Of a stretch of 64,000 nucleotides of DNA, positions 8,408 through 16,195 are shown piece after piece. The stretch covers positions 1-64,000 of the forward strand of contig NZ_JBMERQ010000002.1 of NCBI RefSeq assembly GCF_048820895.1, given 5' to 3'. A model generated the notes under the pieces. That model ran no database searches. It was given only the letters and a program-made list of their open reading frames with translations, and had not been told where the DNA came from. The position numbers and the translations under genes were made by a program. Each line of letters opens with the position of its first letter. The stretch's first letter is position 1. The DNA comes from Cribrihabitans_A neustonicus (lineage in GTDB: Bacteria; Pseudomonadota; Alphaproteobacteria; Rhodobacterales; Rhodobacteraceae).

Positions 8408-9268
8408 TTATTCCGCCGCCAGCGGCATCTCCTCCTGGCCGATCACCGCAATCTCGGCAATCACCCCGCGCAGAAGGCTCTGCAAGGGGGAGAAATTCGC
8501 ATTGGGCTGCAGCGCCGTCTCATCCATGTAGAGTGCCCGGTCGATCTCGATCTGCACCGCGTGCTGGCGCTGCGAGGGGCGTCCGTAAGTCTGGGTGATA
8601 TAGGCCCCGGCGAAAGGCGCGTTGCGCGCGACCGCGAGGCCGGCAGAAGTGAAGGCTGCCTCGATCCGGTCAACGATGCCGGTATCGGCAGCAGCTCCGA
8701 AACGGTCGCCCAGCACCACCTCCGGCCGGGATTTGCCGCGCGGCGCCATGCTTTCGATCGCCTCATGCGGCATCGAGTGGCAATCTACCAGAATTGCCTG
8801 CCCGAACCGCCGGTGCGCCTGCTTCAGAAGCCCCTTCAGCGCGTCGTGATAGGGATGCCAGTAGTGACTGAGGCGGAATTTTGCTTCGGAAAGCGGCAGC
8901 TTGCCCCGGTAGATTGCGCGCCCGCCCGAGACCACGCGCGGAATCACTCCCAATCCGGAGGCCACCCGCGGGTTCTGCCCTTTGCGTGTCACGCCTTCGA
9001 TCAGCGCCGGGTCCAGTTCTTCGGGCGAGCGGTTGAGATCCAGGTAGGCGCGTGGCTTCACCGCCGTCAGCAGCGGCGCGCCAAAGCAGGGCGCTGCGGC
9101 AAACAGCTGATCCACAAAGGCATCTTCCGAGCTGCGGATCGCGGTGCCGCCCAGAATCGCCTGGGCCAGAAAGCTGTCGGAGTAATCGGTCCCGCTGTGC
9201 GGAGAGGCAAATACCACGGCCGATGTGAGTTTCTGCGGTGAAATCACGGAAAACGCTATGTCCGGCAT
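8408..9268 (-). CDS. N-formylglutamate amidohydrolase family protein
   Basis: 286 aa. Members remove the formyl group from N-formylglutamate, releasing glutamate and formate, often in histidine breakdown. The conserved N-terminal FASPHSG segment and the LVDCHSMPH metal-site motif are visible, and length is normal for the family. No other hut genes are nearby, so the real substrate may be a different formyl- or acyl-amino acid. It converges with dinB, with a 16-bp gap between stops. Confidence 0.85.
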   Translation of the reverse strand: MPDIAFSVISPQKLTSAVVFASPHSGTDYSDSFLAQAILGGTAIRSSEDAFVDQLFAAAPCFGAPLLTAVKPRAYLDLNRSPEELDPALIEGVTRKGQNPRVASGLGVIPRVVSGGRAIYRGKLPLSEAKFRLSHYWHPYHDALKGLLKQAHRRFGQAILVDCHSMPHEAIESMAPRGKSRPEVVLGDRFGAAADTGIVDRIEAAFTSAGLAVARNAPFAGAYITQTYGRPSQRQHAVQIEIDRALYMDETALQPNANFSPLQSLLRGVIAEIAVIGQEEMPLAAE

Positions 9269-9332
9269 CCTTGCTCCGTCGCCTCGGTTACAGAAAACAG
9301 CATAGAGCGGAAATTTCCGCGGTCAAAAGCTC

Positions 9333-9361
9333 TTGCACCCTCCGGCGACTCTATTTATAGA
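9333..9361 (+). promoter_or_regulatory. Sigma70-type promoter of tRNA-Val
   Basis: TTGCAC (9333-9338), a 17-nt spacer and TATAGA (9356-9361). The start region CCCCTTCACCGGCG that follows is shared with the rrn promoter near the left edge. Transcription would begin near 9368, about 60 nt before the tRNA. Confidence 0.75.
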
Positions 9362-9428
9362 CCCCTTCACCGGCGCGGCACCCCGCGCCCCTTTCACTTG
9401 TGAGGGGCCGGATCAAGCGCAGGTTCAT

Positions 9429-9503
9429 GGGCGGTTAGCTCAGCGGTAGAGCACTTCGTTGACATCGAAGGGGTCACAAGTTCGATCCTTGTACCGCCCA
9501 CCA
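9429..9503 (+). tRNA. tRNA-Val (anticodon GAC)
   Basis: 75 nt including an encoded CCA. Acceptor stem GGGCGGT pairs with ACCGCCC, D arm AGCTC-AGCGGTA-GAGC, anticodon stem CTTCG/CGAAG with loop TTGACAT (anticodon GAC), and T arm ACAAG-TTCGATC-CTTGT. All arms pair fully. It reads GUC/GUU valine codons. Confidence 0.98.
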
Positions 9504-9582
9504 TGAATTCACCGCCTTGGCCATGGCCAGGGCACCCGCTAACCCAAGGCGCTGGTTCGCGCCGCAGAAAAGGAGAGAGGCC

Positions 9583-9708
9583 ATGAAGGTCAAGAACTCG
9601 CTCCGCTCGCTCAAGAACCGGCACCGTGACTGCCGCGTTGTGCGTCGCAAGGGCCGCGTCTACGTGATCAACAAGACCCAGCGCAAGTTCAAAGCGCGCC
9701 AGGGCTGA
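9583..9708 (+). CDS. rpmJ: 50S ribosomal protein L36, zinc-independent form
   Basis: 41 aa, starting MKVKNSLRSLK and ending FKARQG. This is the longer L36 type that lacks the four zinc ligands; only one Cys (Cys17) is present. Start ATG 9583 follows an AGGAGAGAGG site. The gene lies 80 bp after tRNA-Val and is followed at once by a strong terminator, so it may be partly co-transcribed with the tRNA. Confidence 0.96.
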   Translation: MKVKNSLRSLKNRHRDCRVVRRKGRVYVINKTQRKFKARQG

Positions 9709-9731
9709 GATCCAAAGTTAGCGAAGATTAG

Positions 9732-9761
9732 AAAAACCGCATCTCCGGATGCGGTTTTTTT
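9732..9761 (+). terminator. Rho-independent terminator of rpmJ
   Basis: AAAAACCGCATC (9732-9743), loop TCCG, then the exact complement with a run of T residues. A textbook terminator 23 bp after the rpmJ stop. Confidence 0.93.
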
Positions 9762-9990
9762 CGTTTGAAATTGGGACGCCGGGCTGAAGCAGGATGCTCC
9801 GGATCATTTCCGCGCCCGGCGAGGCGCGGATCAGTCCAGCCGCGCACAGCAAAAACCCCCCGCCGCCGCTCTTTCATTTCCGCACCGCGGCCATGCCCGG
9901 GTCCGCCGAACGCATGCTCCAGCGCATACCGCCGAACTTTCCGAGCGTTTTTGTCGGAAACCCTTTGCATCCGCTGCAGAATAAGTTAAT

Positions 9991-10005
9991 CGACTAAATC
10001 AGTCG
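9991..10005 (+). promoter_or_regulatory. Inverted-repeat operator upstream of the ferric-binding protein gene (candidate iron box)
   Basis: CGACT-AAATC-AGTCG is a perfect 5-bp inverted repeat in an A+T-rich stretch, 32 bp before the start of the iron-binding protein gene. From memory it resembles the GACT-N5-AGTC iron-Rhodo-box linked to IscR-type iron control in Rhodobacterales. The rest of the rpmJ-fbpA gap (about 330 bp) shows only the rpmJ terminator. Confidence 0.55.
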
Positions 10006-10037
10006 GAATATACCGCACAGAAAAAAGAGGACATGAA

Positions 10038-11054
10038 ATGCTGAAAGCCACCCCCGTCCTGGCGAGCGCCCTGGCCGCCTCCATCGCAACCGCCGCTGCT
10101 GCAGAGGGCGAGCTGAACATCTATTCCTCCCGCCATTACGACACTGACGAACAGCTTTACGGCGAGTTCGAAGAGGCAACCGGAATCACCGTCAACCGCA
10201 TTGAAGGCAATGCCGACGAGCTGATCGCCCGCATGAAGGCCGAAGGCGCCAACTCCCCCGCCGACGTGCTGATCACCGTCGACACGTCGCGCCTGACCCG
10301 CGCCAAGGATGCGGGCGTGCTGCAGCCCATCGACAGCGAAACCCTGGAAGCCCGGGTGCCCGGCTACCTCCAGGACGCCGATAACCAGTGGTTCGGCTTC
10401 AGCCAGCGCGCGCGGATCATCTTCTACAACAAGGAAGAAGTCGAAAACCCGCCCCTCACCTACCTGGACCTCGCCGACCCCGCCTATGAGGGTCAGATCT
10501 GCATCCGCTCGTCCACCAATGTCTACAACCAGACTCTGCTGGCCTCGATCGTGACCCACCACGGCGCTGAGAAGGCGCAGGAATGGGCCGAGGGCGTGGT
10601 TGCCAACATGGCGCGGGAGCCGCAGGGCGGCGACACCGACCAGCTGCGCGGCCTGGTTTCGGGGGAGTGCAACATCGCCGTCTCCAACACCTATTATTTC
10701 GCCCGCGCCATCCGCAAGGATGTGAAGGGCCTCTCCGAGAGCCGCGGCATGATCGGCTGGGTGTTCCCGTCGCAAAACTCCGAAGGCGCGCACATGAACC
10801 TCTCCGGCGGCGGCGTCGCGGCGCATGCGCCGAACAAGGAAAACGCCATCAAGTTCCTCGAATATCTGTCCAGCGAGTCGGCGCAGGAGTACTTCTCCGC
10901 CGGAAACGACGAATACCCGGCGGTGCCCGGCGTGGGCCTCGCGTCCTCGATCGCAACCCTCGGCCACTTCAAGCCGGATGACGTAAACCTCTCGGAGGTG
11001 GCGCAGAACCTGCCGGAAGCGCAGAAGATCTTCGACACCGTGGGCTGGAAGTAA
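10038..11054 (+). CDS. fbpA: Periplasmic ferric-iron-binding protein of an ABC transporter (FbpA-type)
   Basis: 338 aa. It binds Fe(III) in the periplasm and delivers it to an FbpB-type permease. A signal peptide (about 1-23, ending AAAAEG) precedes the mature start ELNIYSSRHYDTD. The NTYYFARA segment carries the adjacent tyrosines that coordinate iron in this family, and TVDTSRL is a further typical motif. A GAGG site precedes ATG 10038. The gene has its own operator-like repeat and terminator. A matching permease is encoded about 1.1 kb downstream on the other strand; no ATPase gene is present here. Confidence 0.92.
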   Translation: MLKATPVLASALAASIATAAAAEGELNIYSSRHYDTDEQLYGEFEEATGITVNRIEGNADELIARMKAEGANSPADVLITVDTSRLTRAKDAGVLQPIDSETLEARVPGYLQDADNQWFGFSQRARIIFYNKEEVENPPLTYLDLADPAYEGQICIRSSTNVYNQTLLASIVTHHGAEKAQEWAEGVVANMAREPQGGDTDQLRGLVSGECNIAVSNTYYFARAIRKDVKGLSESRGMIGWVFPSQNSEGAHMNLSGGGVAAHAPNKENAIKFLEYLSSESAQEYFSAGNDEYPAVPGVGLASSIATLGHFKPDDVNLSEVAQNLPEAQKIFDTVGWK

Positions 11055-11080
11055 CCTCCCCGGTCTGCGTGGTAGCAACG

Positions 11081-11114
11081 GCAAGGCGCGGATCTCTCCG
11101 CGCCTTGCTGCGTT
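11081..11114 (+). terminator. Hairpin terminator after fbpA
   Basis: GCAAGGCGCGG (11081-11091) pairs perfectly with CCGCGCCTTGC (11098-11108) across a 6-nt loop; the tail is only moderately T rich. Confidence 0.7.
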
Positions 11115-11251
11115 CCGGCACCCCGCAGCCCGCCAGCGGGAACCGCTTTCTCTGGACCGGCCGGCGCCGCCTCCCTATACCTCGCTCGAAACCAAGCAAT
11201 CCGTCCCGCCTGCCTCCTGCAGGCGAGGCTGGCTGAATATTGGAGGCCCGC

Positions 11252-12121
11252 ATGACCCGTCAGCCCCGACTGCCTGTGACCATCCTCAGCGGCTATCTAG
11301 GCGCGGGCAAGACCACGCTGGTGAACCGGCTGCTGGCCGAGGATCACGGGCTGAAGCTGGCGGTGATCGTCAACGACTTCGGCGCCATCAACATCGACGA
11401 TGCGCTGATCTCCGGCGCTGGCGGCGGGCAGGTGCCGCTCGCCAACGGCTGCGTCTGCTGCTCGCGCGGTGAGGACCTGGCACTGGCGCTGCACGGGCTC
11501 TTGAGCGGTACTGACCAGCCGGACCACGTGGTGATCGAAGCCAGCGGCATCGCCGATCCGGTGGCGATTGCCAACACAGTGCTGGAGGACGGACGGCTGA
11601 GCTATGGCGGAATCGTGACGCTGGCGGATGCTGAAAATCTCGCGGCCCTGCTGGACGACCCGCTGACAGCGCCCCAAGTGGAGCAGCAGCTGCGCAGTGG
11701 TGACCTGGTGCTTGTCACCAAACGCGCAGAGATTGATGCAGAGACATCCGCGCTGCTGGACCGCTGCGGCGCGCGTGCGCCCGGGCTGCTGTCTGAGGCT
11801 CCCGTGGCAGGGCTGCTGTTTGGCGTGACGCCTCTGCCCAAGGGCCGGCCGGCCGCCGCGCATCCCGGCTACACCACCTGGCAGCACCGCAGCCGCGAAG
11901 TGCTGGACCGGCGCGCGCTTGGCGACAAGCTGGCGGCGCGGCCCGAAGGTCTTTACCGGATGAAAGGCTTTGTGCTGACCTCGGGGGGCGCTTACGAGTT
12001 GCATGTGGTTGGCCGCCATGTGGAGGCAAAGCGCTGCGAGGCGGAGGAGACCGTGCTGGTCGGTCTTGGCCTGGCGGCGCGGATCAGCCGGAATGAAATC
12101 GAAGCCTGGTGGGCGTCCTGA
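11252..12121 (+). CDS. G3E-family GTPase (CobW/YeiR/ZNG1-like metal-handling protein)
   Basis: 289 aa. G3E GTPases insert or deliver metals to target proteins. Visible are the P-loop GYLGAGKT near the N-terminus, the metal-binding GCVCC motif, and an EASGIADP segment typical of the family. The C-terminal domain is shorter than in canonical CobW. The ATG at 11252 is chosen because GGAGG sits 5 bp upstream; a TTG four codons earlier overlaps that site. It lies between iron-uptake genes, so a role in metal balance fits, but no cobalamin genes are near and the metal is unknown. Confidence 0.88.
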   Translation: MTRQPRLPVTILSGYLGAGKTTLVNRLLAEDHGLKLAVIVNDFGAINIDDALISGAGGGQVPLANGCVCCSRGEDLALALHGLLSGTDQPDHVVIEASGIADPVAIANTVLEDGRLSYGGIVTLADAENLAALLDDPLTAPQVEQQLRSGDLVLVTKRAEIDAETSALLDRCGARAPGLLSEAPVAGLLFGVTPLPKGRPAAAHPGYTTWQHRSREVLDRRALGDKLAARPEGLYRMKGFVLTSGGAYELHVVGRHVEAKRCEAEETVLVGLGLAARISRNEIEAWWAS

Positions 12122-12142
12122 GCGGCAAGTCCCGCCGCGGGC

Positions 12143-12167
12143 GCCGGAAGAATTGCGTTTTTCCGGC
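12143..12167. terminator. Small hairpin between convergent genes
   Basis: GCCGGAA (12143-12149) and TTCCGGC (12161-12167) flank a loop with a T run. Possible weak terminator for the G3E GTPase gene or the permease gene. Confidence 0.45.
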
Positions 12168-12169
12168 CC

Positions 12170-13849
12170 CTAGCCGCGCCGTCCCACCTGGCGGCAGATC
12201 AGGATCACCGGCAGCAGGCCCACCGCCATGATCACCAGCGAGGGTACCGCGGCGCCCTCCAGCCGCTCGTCCGCCGCCAGCCTGTGCGCCTGCACCGCCA
12301 GCGTGTCGAAATTGAAGGGCCGCATGATCAGCGTCGCGGGCAGCTCCTTCATCACGTCGACAAAAACGATCAGCAGCGCAGTCAGCAGACTCGGCGTCAG
12401 CACCGGAAGGTGCACCCGGCGCAGCATGCCCATCGGGCTCTGCCCCAGCGAGCGCGCAGCAGCGTCGATATTGGCGTGCATCGTCGCCTGCCCGCCCTCG
12501 TAGGCCCCGAGCGCCGCGGCGAGGAAGCGTACCATATAGGCGGCAACCAGGAGCCAGATGGAGCCGGTCACCAGCAGCCCGGTGCGGATGCCGAAGCTTT
12601 CGCGCATCCAGGCGTCGAGCGCGTTGTCGAAGGCCGCGAAAGGCACGATCAGCCCGACCGCAATCACCCCGCCCGGCACCGCGTAGCCGAGCCGGGCCAT
12701 ATAGGCTGCGGCGGAGGCAAGCCGGCCGGGACGCAGCCGCTGATAGAAGCCGAGACAGACCGCCGCCGCGACCGTCAGCACCGCCGCCGCCGAGGCGAGC
12801 GTCAGCGAGTTGAGCGTGAAGCCGATGTAGCGGCGGCTGAACAGGTTCTGTTCGGAGTCAAAGCTCATGGAAAACAGGATCACCACCGGCAGCACAAAGC
12901 CCAGAAGCACCGGCAGTGCGCAGAAAAACGCGGCCAGCACTGCCCTGGCGCCGCCCAGCTGCGCTGGCGGCATCGGCGTGTGCTGCTTGCCCGCATGGTG
13001 GTATTTCGCCCGCCCGCGGCTGCTGCGCTCCAGCACCGCCAGCGCCAGCGCAAACCCCAGAAGGCAGAGCGCCAGCTGGGCCGCCCCGCCGCGGTCGGCG
13101 AGGGAGAACCAGCTGGTGTAGATGCCGGTGGCAAAGGTCTGCACCCCGAAATAGCTGACGGTGCCGAAATCCGCGATGGTCTCCATCACCGCCAACAGCA
13201 CGCCTGAGGCGATCGCAGGCCGCGCCATCGGCAGGCTCACCATGGCAAAGGCCTGCCAGGCGTTCTTGCCAAGGGCGCGCGCGGCCAGGAAGGCGCCCGC
13301 GCTTTGCTGCAGGAAAGCGGCGCGGGCGAGCAGGTATACATACGGATAAAGCACCAGCACCAGCATCAGCGCCGCCCCGCCAAGCGAGCGGATTTCCGGG
13401 AACCAGTAGTCGCGCGGGCCCCAGCCGGTCACCGTTCTTAGCGTGGATTGCACGATTCCGGGGTGATCCAGGATATGGGTATAGGCATAGGCCAGCACAT
13501 AGGCCGGGAAGGCGAGCGGCAGAACCAGCGCCACCTCCAGGAGCCGCACACCCGGAAAACGAGTCATGGTGACCAGCCAGGCCGCCCCGGTGCCCACCGC
13601 GAAAGTGCCCGCGGCGACCAGAGCGGCCAGCCCCAGCGTGGTTGCGGTATAGCCCGGCAGCACCGTCGCAGCGAGATGGCCGATTGTGCCGGTGCCCCCG
13701 AGCGCCGCGGCCAGCGCCACTGCCAGCATCGGCAGCACGCATGCCAGCGCAACGCACCAGGACACTACGGCAAACAGGCCGCCACCGCTGCGGCCGCCGC
13801 GGCGGCGGCCCTCGGGGGCATATTCTACAAGATCGTCGGCTGTACTCAT
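12170..13849 (-). CDS. fbpB: Iron(III) ABC transporter permease, two fused permease domains (FbpB-type)
   Basis: 559 aa, about 12 membrane segments in two homologous halves, each with a BPD-type permease signature: EAA-like loop LGKNAWQAFAMVSLPMARPAI in the first half and LGQSPMGMLRRVHLPVLTP in the second. This fused layout is characteristic of FbpB/SfuB ferric transporters in the inner membrane. ATG 13849 is used; a GTG one codon earlier is also possible and the ribosome site is weak. It converges with the G3E GTPase gene. The ATP-binding subunit is not next to it and must be encoded elsewhere. Confidence 0.9.
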   Translation of the reverse strand: MSTADDLVEYAPEGRRRGGRSGGGLFAVVSWCVALACVLPMLAVALAAALGGTGTIGHLAATVLPGYTATTLGLAALVAAGTFAVGTGAAWLVTMTRFPGVRLLEVALVLPLAFPAYVLAYAYTHILDHPGIVQSTLRTVTGWGPRDYWFPEIRSLGGAALMLVLVLYPYVYLLARAAFLQQSAGAFLAARALGKNAWQAFAMVSLPMARPAIASGVLLAVMETIADFGTVSYFGVQTFATGIYTSWFSLADRGGAAQLALCLLGFALALAVLERSSRGRAKYHHAGKQHTPMPPAQLGGARAVLAAFFCALPVLLGFVLPVVILFSMSFDSEQNLFSRRYIGFTLNSLTLASAAAVLTVAAAVCLGFYQRLRPGRLASAAAYMARLGYAVPGGVIAVGLIVPFAAFDNALDAWMRESFGIRTGLLVTGSIWLLVAAYMVRFLAAALGAYEGGQATMHANIDAAARSLGQSPMGMLRRVHLPVLTPSLLTALLIVFVDVMKELPATLIMRPFNFDTLAVQAHRLAADERLEGAAVPSLVIMAVGLLPVILICRQVGRRG

Positions 13850-13953
13850 CACGTCCGCTTCCGGCTGAGGCCCTCCCTATTACGACCAAACCGCTCAGGA
13901 ATTCCAGCAGGAATGCGGAACGCAGCTTTGCAGCCCCAGCAGCAACGGCAATC

Positions 13954-13977
13954 GGGCGCCGCGGCAAGGCGGCGCCC
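13954..13977 (-). terminator. Hairpin downstream of the CoA-ligase-like gene
   Basis: GGGCGCCGC (13954-13962) pairs perfectly with GCGGCGCCC (13969-13977). It lies 30 bp past the stop of the minus-strand ligase gene; the T tract is weak. Confidence 0.5.
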
Positions 13978-14006
13978 GTCTGTCTGTTGCTCGCAACCTA
14001 AGGGGC

Positions 14007-15224
14007 TCAGTCGTAGCTGCGCTGATCTTCGATCACCAGGCCGTCCTTCGGCAGCGCGCCGGGGGCCACGACCTCGACCGTGCCCTTCAGCTTCAGCACT
14101 TCGGCAACTGAGCGGGCATAGGCGCTCTCGTCGCCGCCCTCGGCCTCGATCTGCACGGTCATCGCGTCCATTTCGCCTTCGCGGCGGGCGATGACGCGGG
14201 CCTTGACGATCTCGTCATGCTTGGCCACCAGCGCGGCAACCTGCTCGGGGCGCACGAACATGCCCTTGATCTTGGTCGTCTGATCAGCGCGGCCCATCCA
14301 GCCCTTGATGCGCAGGTTTGTACGGCCGCAGGGGGAAACTCCGGGCAGCACCGCCGACAGATCGCCGGTGGCGAAGCGGATCAGCGGATAGTCCGGGTTC
14401 AGTGTTGTCACCACGACCTCCCCCACTTCACCGGGCGCCACCGGAGTGCCGGTGCCGGGGGTGACGATCTCCACGATCACATGCTCGTCGACGATCATCC
14501 CCTCCATCGCCTGGGACTCATACGCGATGTTGCCGAGATCGGCGGTGGCGTAGCTCTGCAGGCAGGTGATGCCGCGGTCGGCATATTCCTGGCGCAGGCT
14601 CGGGAACAGCGCGCCGCCCCCGACCGCCGCCTTGGTGAAGCCCAATGTGATCCCCATGGCGTCGGCCTTGTCGAGGATCACCTTGAGGTAATCCGGCGTG
14701 CCGGCATAGGCCGTGGCCCCCACGTCGCGCGCCGCCGTCACCTGCAGCTCGGTCTGGCCGGTGCCCGCGGGCAGCACGGCCGCACCGACCGCGCGGGCGC
14801 CGTTTTCAAATATCATGCCGGCAGGGGTCAGATGGTAGCCAAAGCAGTTCTGCACCACATCGCCCGCACCGATCCCGGCCGCGTGAAGGAAACGGCCCAT
14901 GCGCCACCAGTCGCGATCCACCCCGCCGGGCTCGTAGATCGGGCCGGGCGACTGGAAGATATGGGCAAAGCCCGTGGCGGGTTTCACGGTGAAGCCGCCA
15001 AAGGGCGGGTGGGCCGCCTGCGCCCGGCCGAGCTCGGACTTGCGCAGCACCGGCAGATCCGCCAGCGCCCCGGCCGAGGTCACCGCGGCCGGGTCCACAT
15101 CATCCAGCAGGCCGCCATAGCCGGGCGCCGACTTGGCCCGGGCGATCTGTTCCGGCAGGGCGCGGGCCAGATCGGCGGCGCGCTCGTCCGCGCTGCGGGT
15201 TTCGAGTTTGTCAAAATAGGTCAT
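14007..15224 (-). CDS. Phenylacetate-CoA ligase family (PaaK-like) protein
   Basis: 405 aa. PaaK-type enzymes activate carboxylic acids to CoA thioesters through an acyl-adenylate. The C-terminal part is well kept: a PLIRFATGD segment, GRADQTTKIKGMFV and a small C-terminal domain with a LPKDGLV lysine. The usual Ser/Thr-rich P-loop (SSGTTG) is absent; the corresponding region reads FQSPGPIYEPGG, so ATP binding may differ. Start ATG 15224 is chosen for its GGAG site. It is the last gene of a Liv-type transporter cluster, 17 bp after the ATPase gene, and likely acts on the imported acid or a regulator of it. Confidence 0.82.
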   Translation of the reverse strand: MTYFDKLETRSADERAADLARALPEQIARAKSAPGYGGLLDDVDPAAVTSAGALADLPVLRKSELGRAQAAHPPFGGFTVKPATGFAHIFQSPGPIYEPGGVDRDWWRMGRFLHAAGIGAGDVVQNCFGYHLTPAGMIFENGARAVGAAVLPAGTGQTELQVTAARDVGATAYAGTPDYLKVILDKADAMGITLGFTKAAVGGGALFPSLRQEYADRGITCLQSYATADLGNIAYESQAMEGMIVDEHVIVEIVTPGTGTPVAPGEVGEVVVTTLNPDYPLIRFATGDLSAVLPGVSPCGRTNLRIKGWMGRADQTTKIKGMFVRPEQVAALVAKHDEIVKARVIARREGEMDAMTVQIEAEGGDESAYARSVAEVLKLKGTVEVVAPGALPKDGLVIEDQRSYD

Positions 15225-15241
15225 CACATCTCCATCCCGCA

Positions 15242-16078
15242 TCAGCTCAGCCACCGTTTGCGGCGGCGGTAGGACCGCACGTCGCGGAAGCTCTTGCGGC
15301 CCTCGTCGGACATGCCGAGGTAGAATTCCTTCACATCCGGGTTCTCGCGCAGCTCGGCCGCGGGGCCGTCCATCACCACCCGGCCCGATTCCAGGATGTA
15401 GCCGTAGTGGGCATAGCGCAGCGCCACGTTGGTGTTCTGCTCGGCCAGGAGGAAGGTCACGCCCTCGTTTTCATTGATCGACTTCACAATCTCGAAGATC
15501 TGCTCCACCAGCTGCGGCGCCAGGCCCATCGAGGGCTCGTCGAGCAGGATCGTCTCCGGCCGCGACATCAGCGCGCGGCCCATCGCCACCATCTGCTGCT
15601 CGCCTCCCGAGGTATAGCCGGCCTGCGATTTGCGGCGCTCCTTCAGGCGCGGGAAGTAGCTGTAGACCATCTCCAGATCGGCCTGCACGTTGGCGCCGCC
15701 ATCGCGTCGGGTATAGGCGCCGGTCAGCAGGTTTTCCTCTACCGTCAGGTGCTCGAAGCAGTGGCGGCCTTCCATCACCTGGATCACGCCCTTGCGCACC
15801 AGATCGGCCGGATCGCTTTCGTGCACGTTCTGGCCGCGGTATTTGATCGTGCCCTTGGTCACCTCGCCGCGCTCGGAATGCAGCAGGTTGGACACCGCCT
15901 TCAGCGTCGTGGTCTTGCCGGCGCCGTTGCCGCCCAGAAGCGCGGTGATGCCGCCCTTGGGCACCTTCAGGCTGACGCCTTTCAACACGAGGATCACGTG
16001 ATTGTAGATCACCTCGATATTGTTGACCTCCAGCAGGGTTTCGGCCTGCACCTCGGTTTCGGTTGCTGCGTCGAGCAT
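15242..16078 (-). CDS. Branched-chain-amino-acid-type ABC transporter ATPase (LivF-type)
   Basis: 278 aa. One of two ATPases that drive the transporter. Walker A GGNGAGKT, signature-like TSGGEQQM, Walker B TILLDEPSMGLAP and the H-loop replaced by Q (LLAEQNT), which is normal for LivF. The last 30 residues are an extra basic tail (YRRRKRWLS). ATG 16078 is chosen over a TTG one codon earlier. Part of the cluster from 14007 to 21091; the substrate is probably not leucine, see the binding-protein entry. Confidence 0.93.
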   Translation of the reverse strand: MLDAATETEVQAETLLEVNNIEVIYNHVILVLKGVSLKVPKGGITALLGGNGAGKTTTLKAVSNLLHSERGEVTKGTIKYRGQNVHESDPADLVRKGVIQVMEGRHCFEHLTVEENLLTGAYTRRDGGANVQADLEMVYSYFPRLKERRKSQAGYTSGGEQQMVAMGRALMSRPETILLDEPSMGLAPQLVEQIFEIVKSINENEGVTFLLAEQNTNVALRYAHYGYILESGRVVMDGPAAELRENPDVKEFYLGMSDEGRKSFRDVRSYRRRKRWLS

Positions 16079-16161
16079 CAAAGCTTGTCCTCATGCGGTC
16101 CCGGTTGCCCGGGGCGGTTCCGGCTGGCGCGGCAGCGGGCCGCCGCGCCGGTTCTTCTGCG

Positions 16162-16185
16162 GTGCCGCCCCTGAAGGCGGCACCG
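16162..16185 (-). other. Intra-operon hairpin after the binding-protein gene
   Basis: GGTGCCGCC (16162-16170) pairs perfectly with GGCGGCACC (16177-16185) across CCTGAA. It sits just past the stop of the periplasmic binding-protein gene and before the LivF-type gene. Such hairpins commonly stabilise or attenuate the message so that the binding protein is made in excess. Confidence 0.6.
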
Positions 16186-16195
16186 GACCCTGTGC

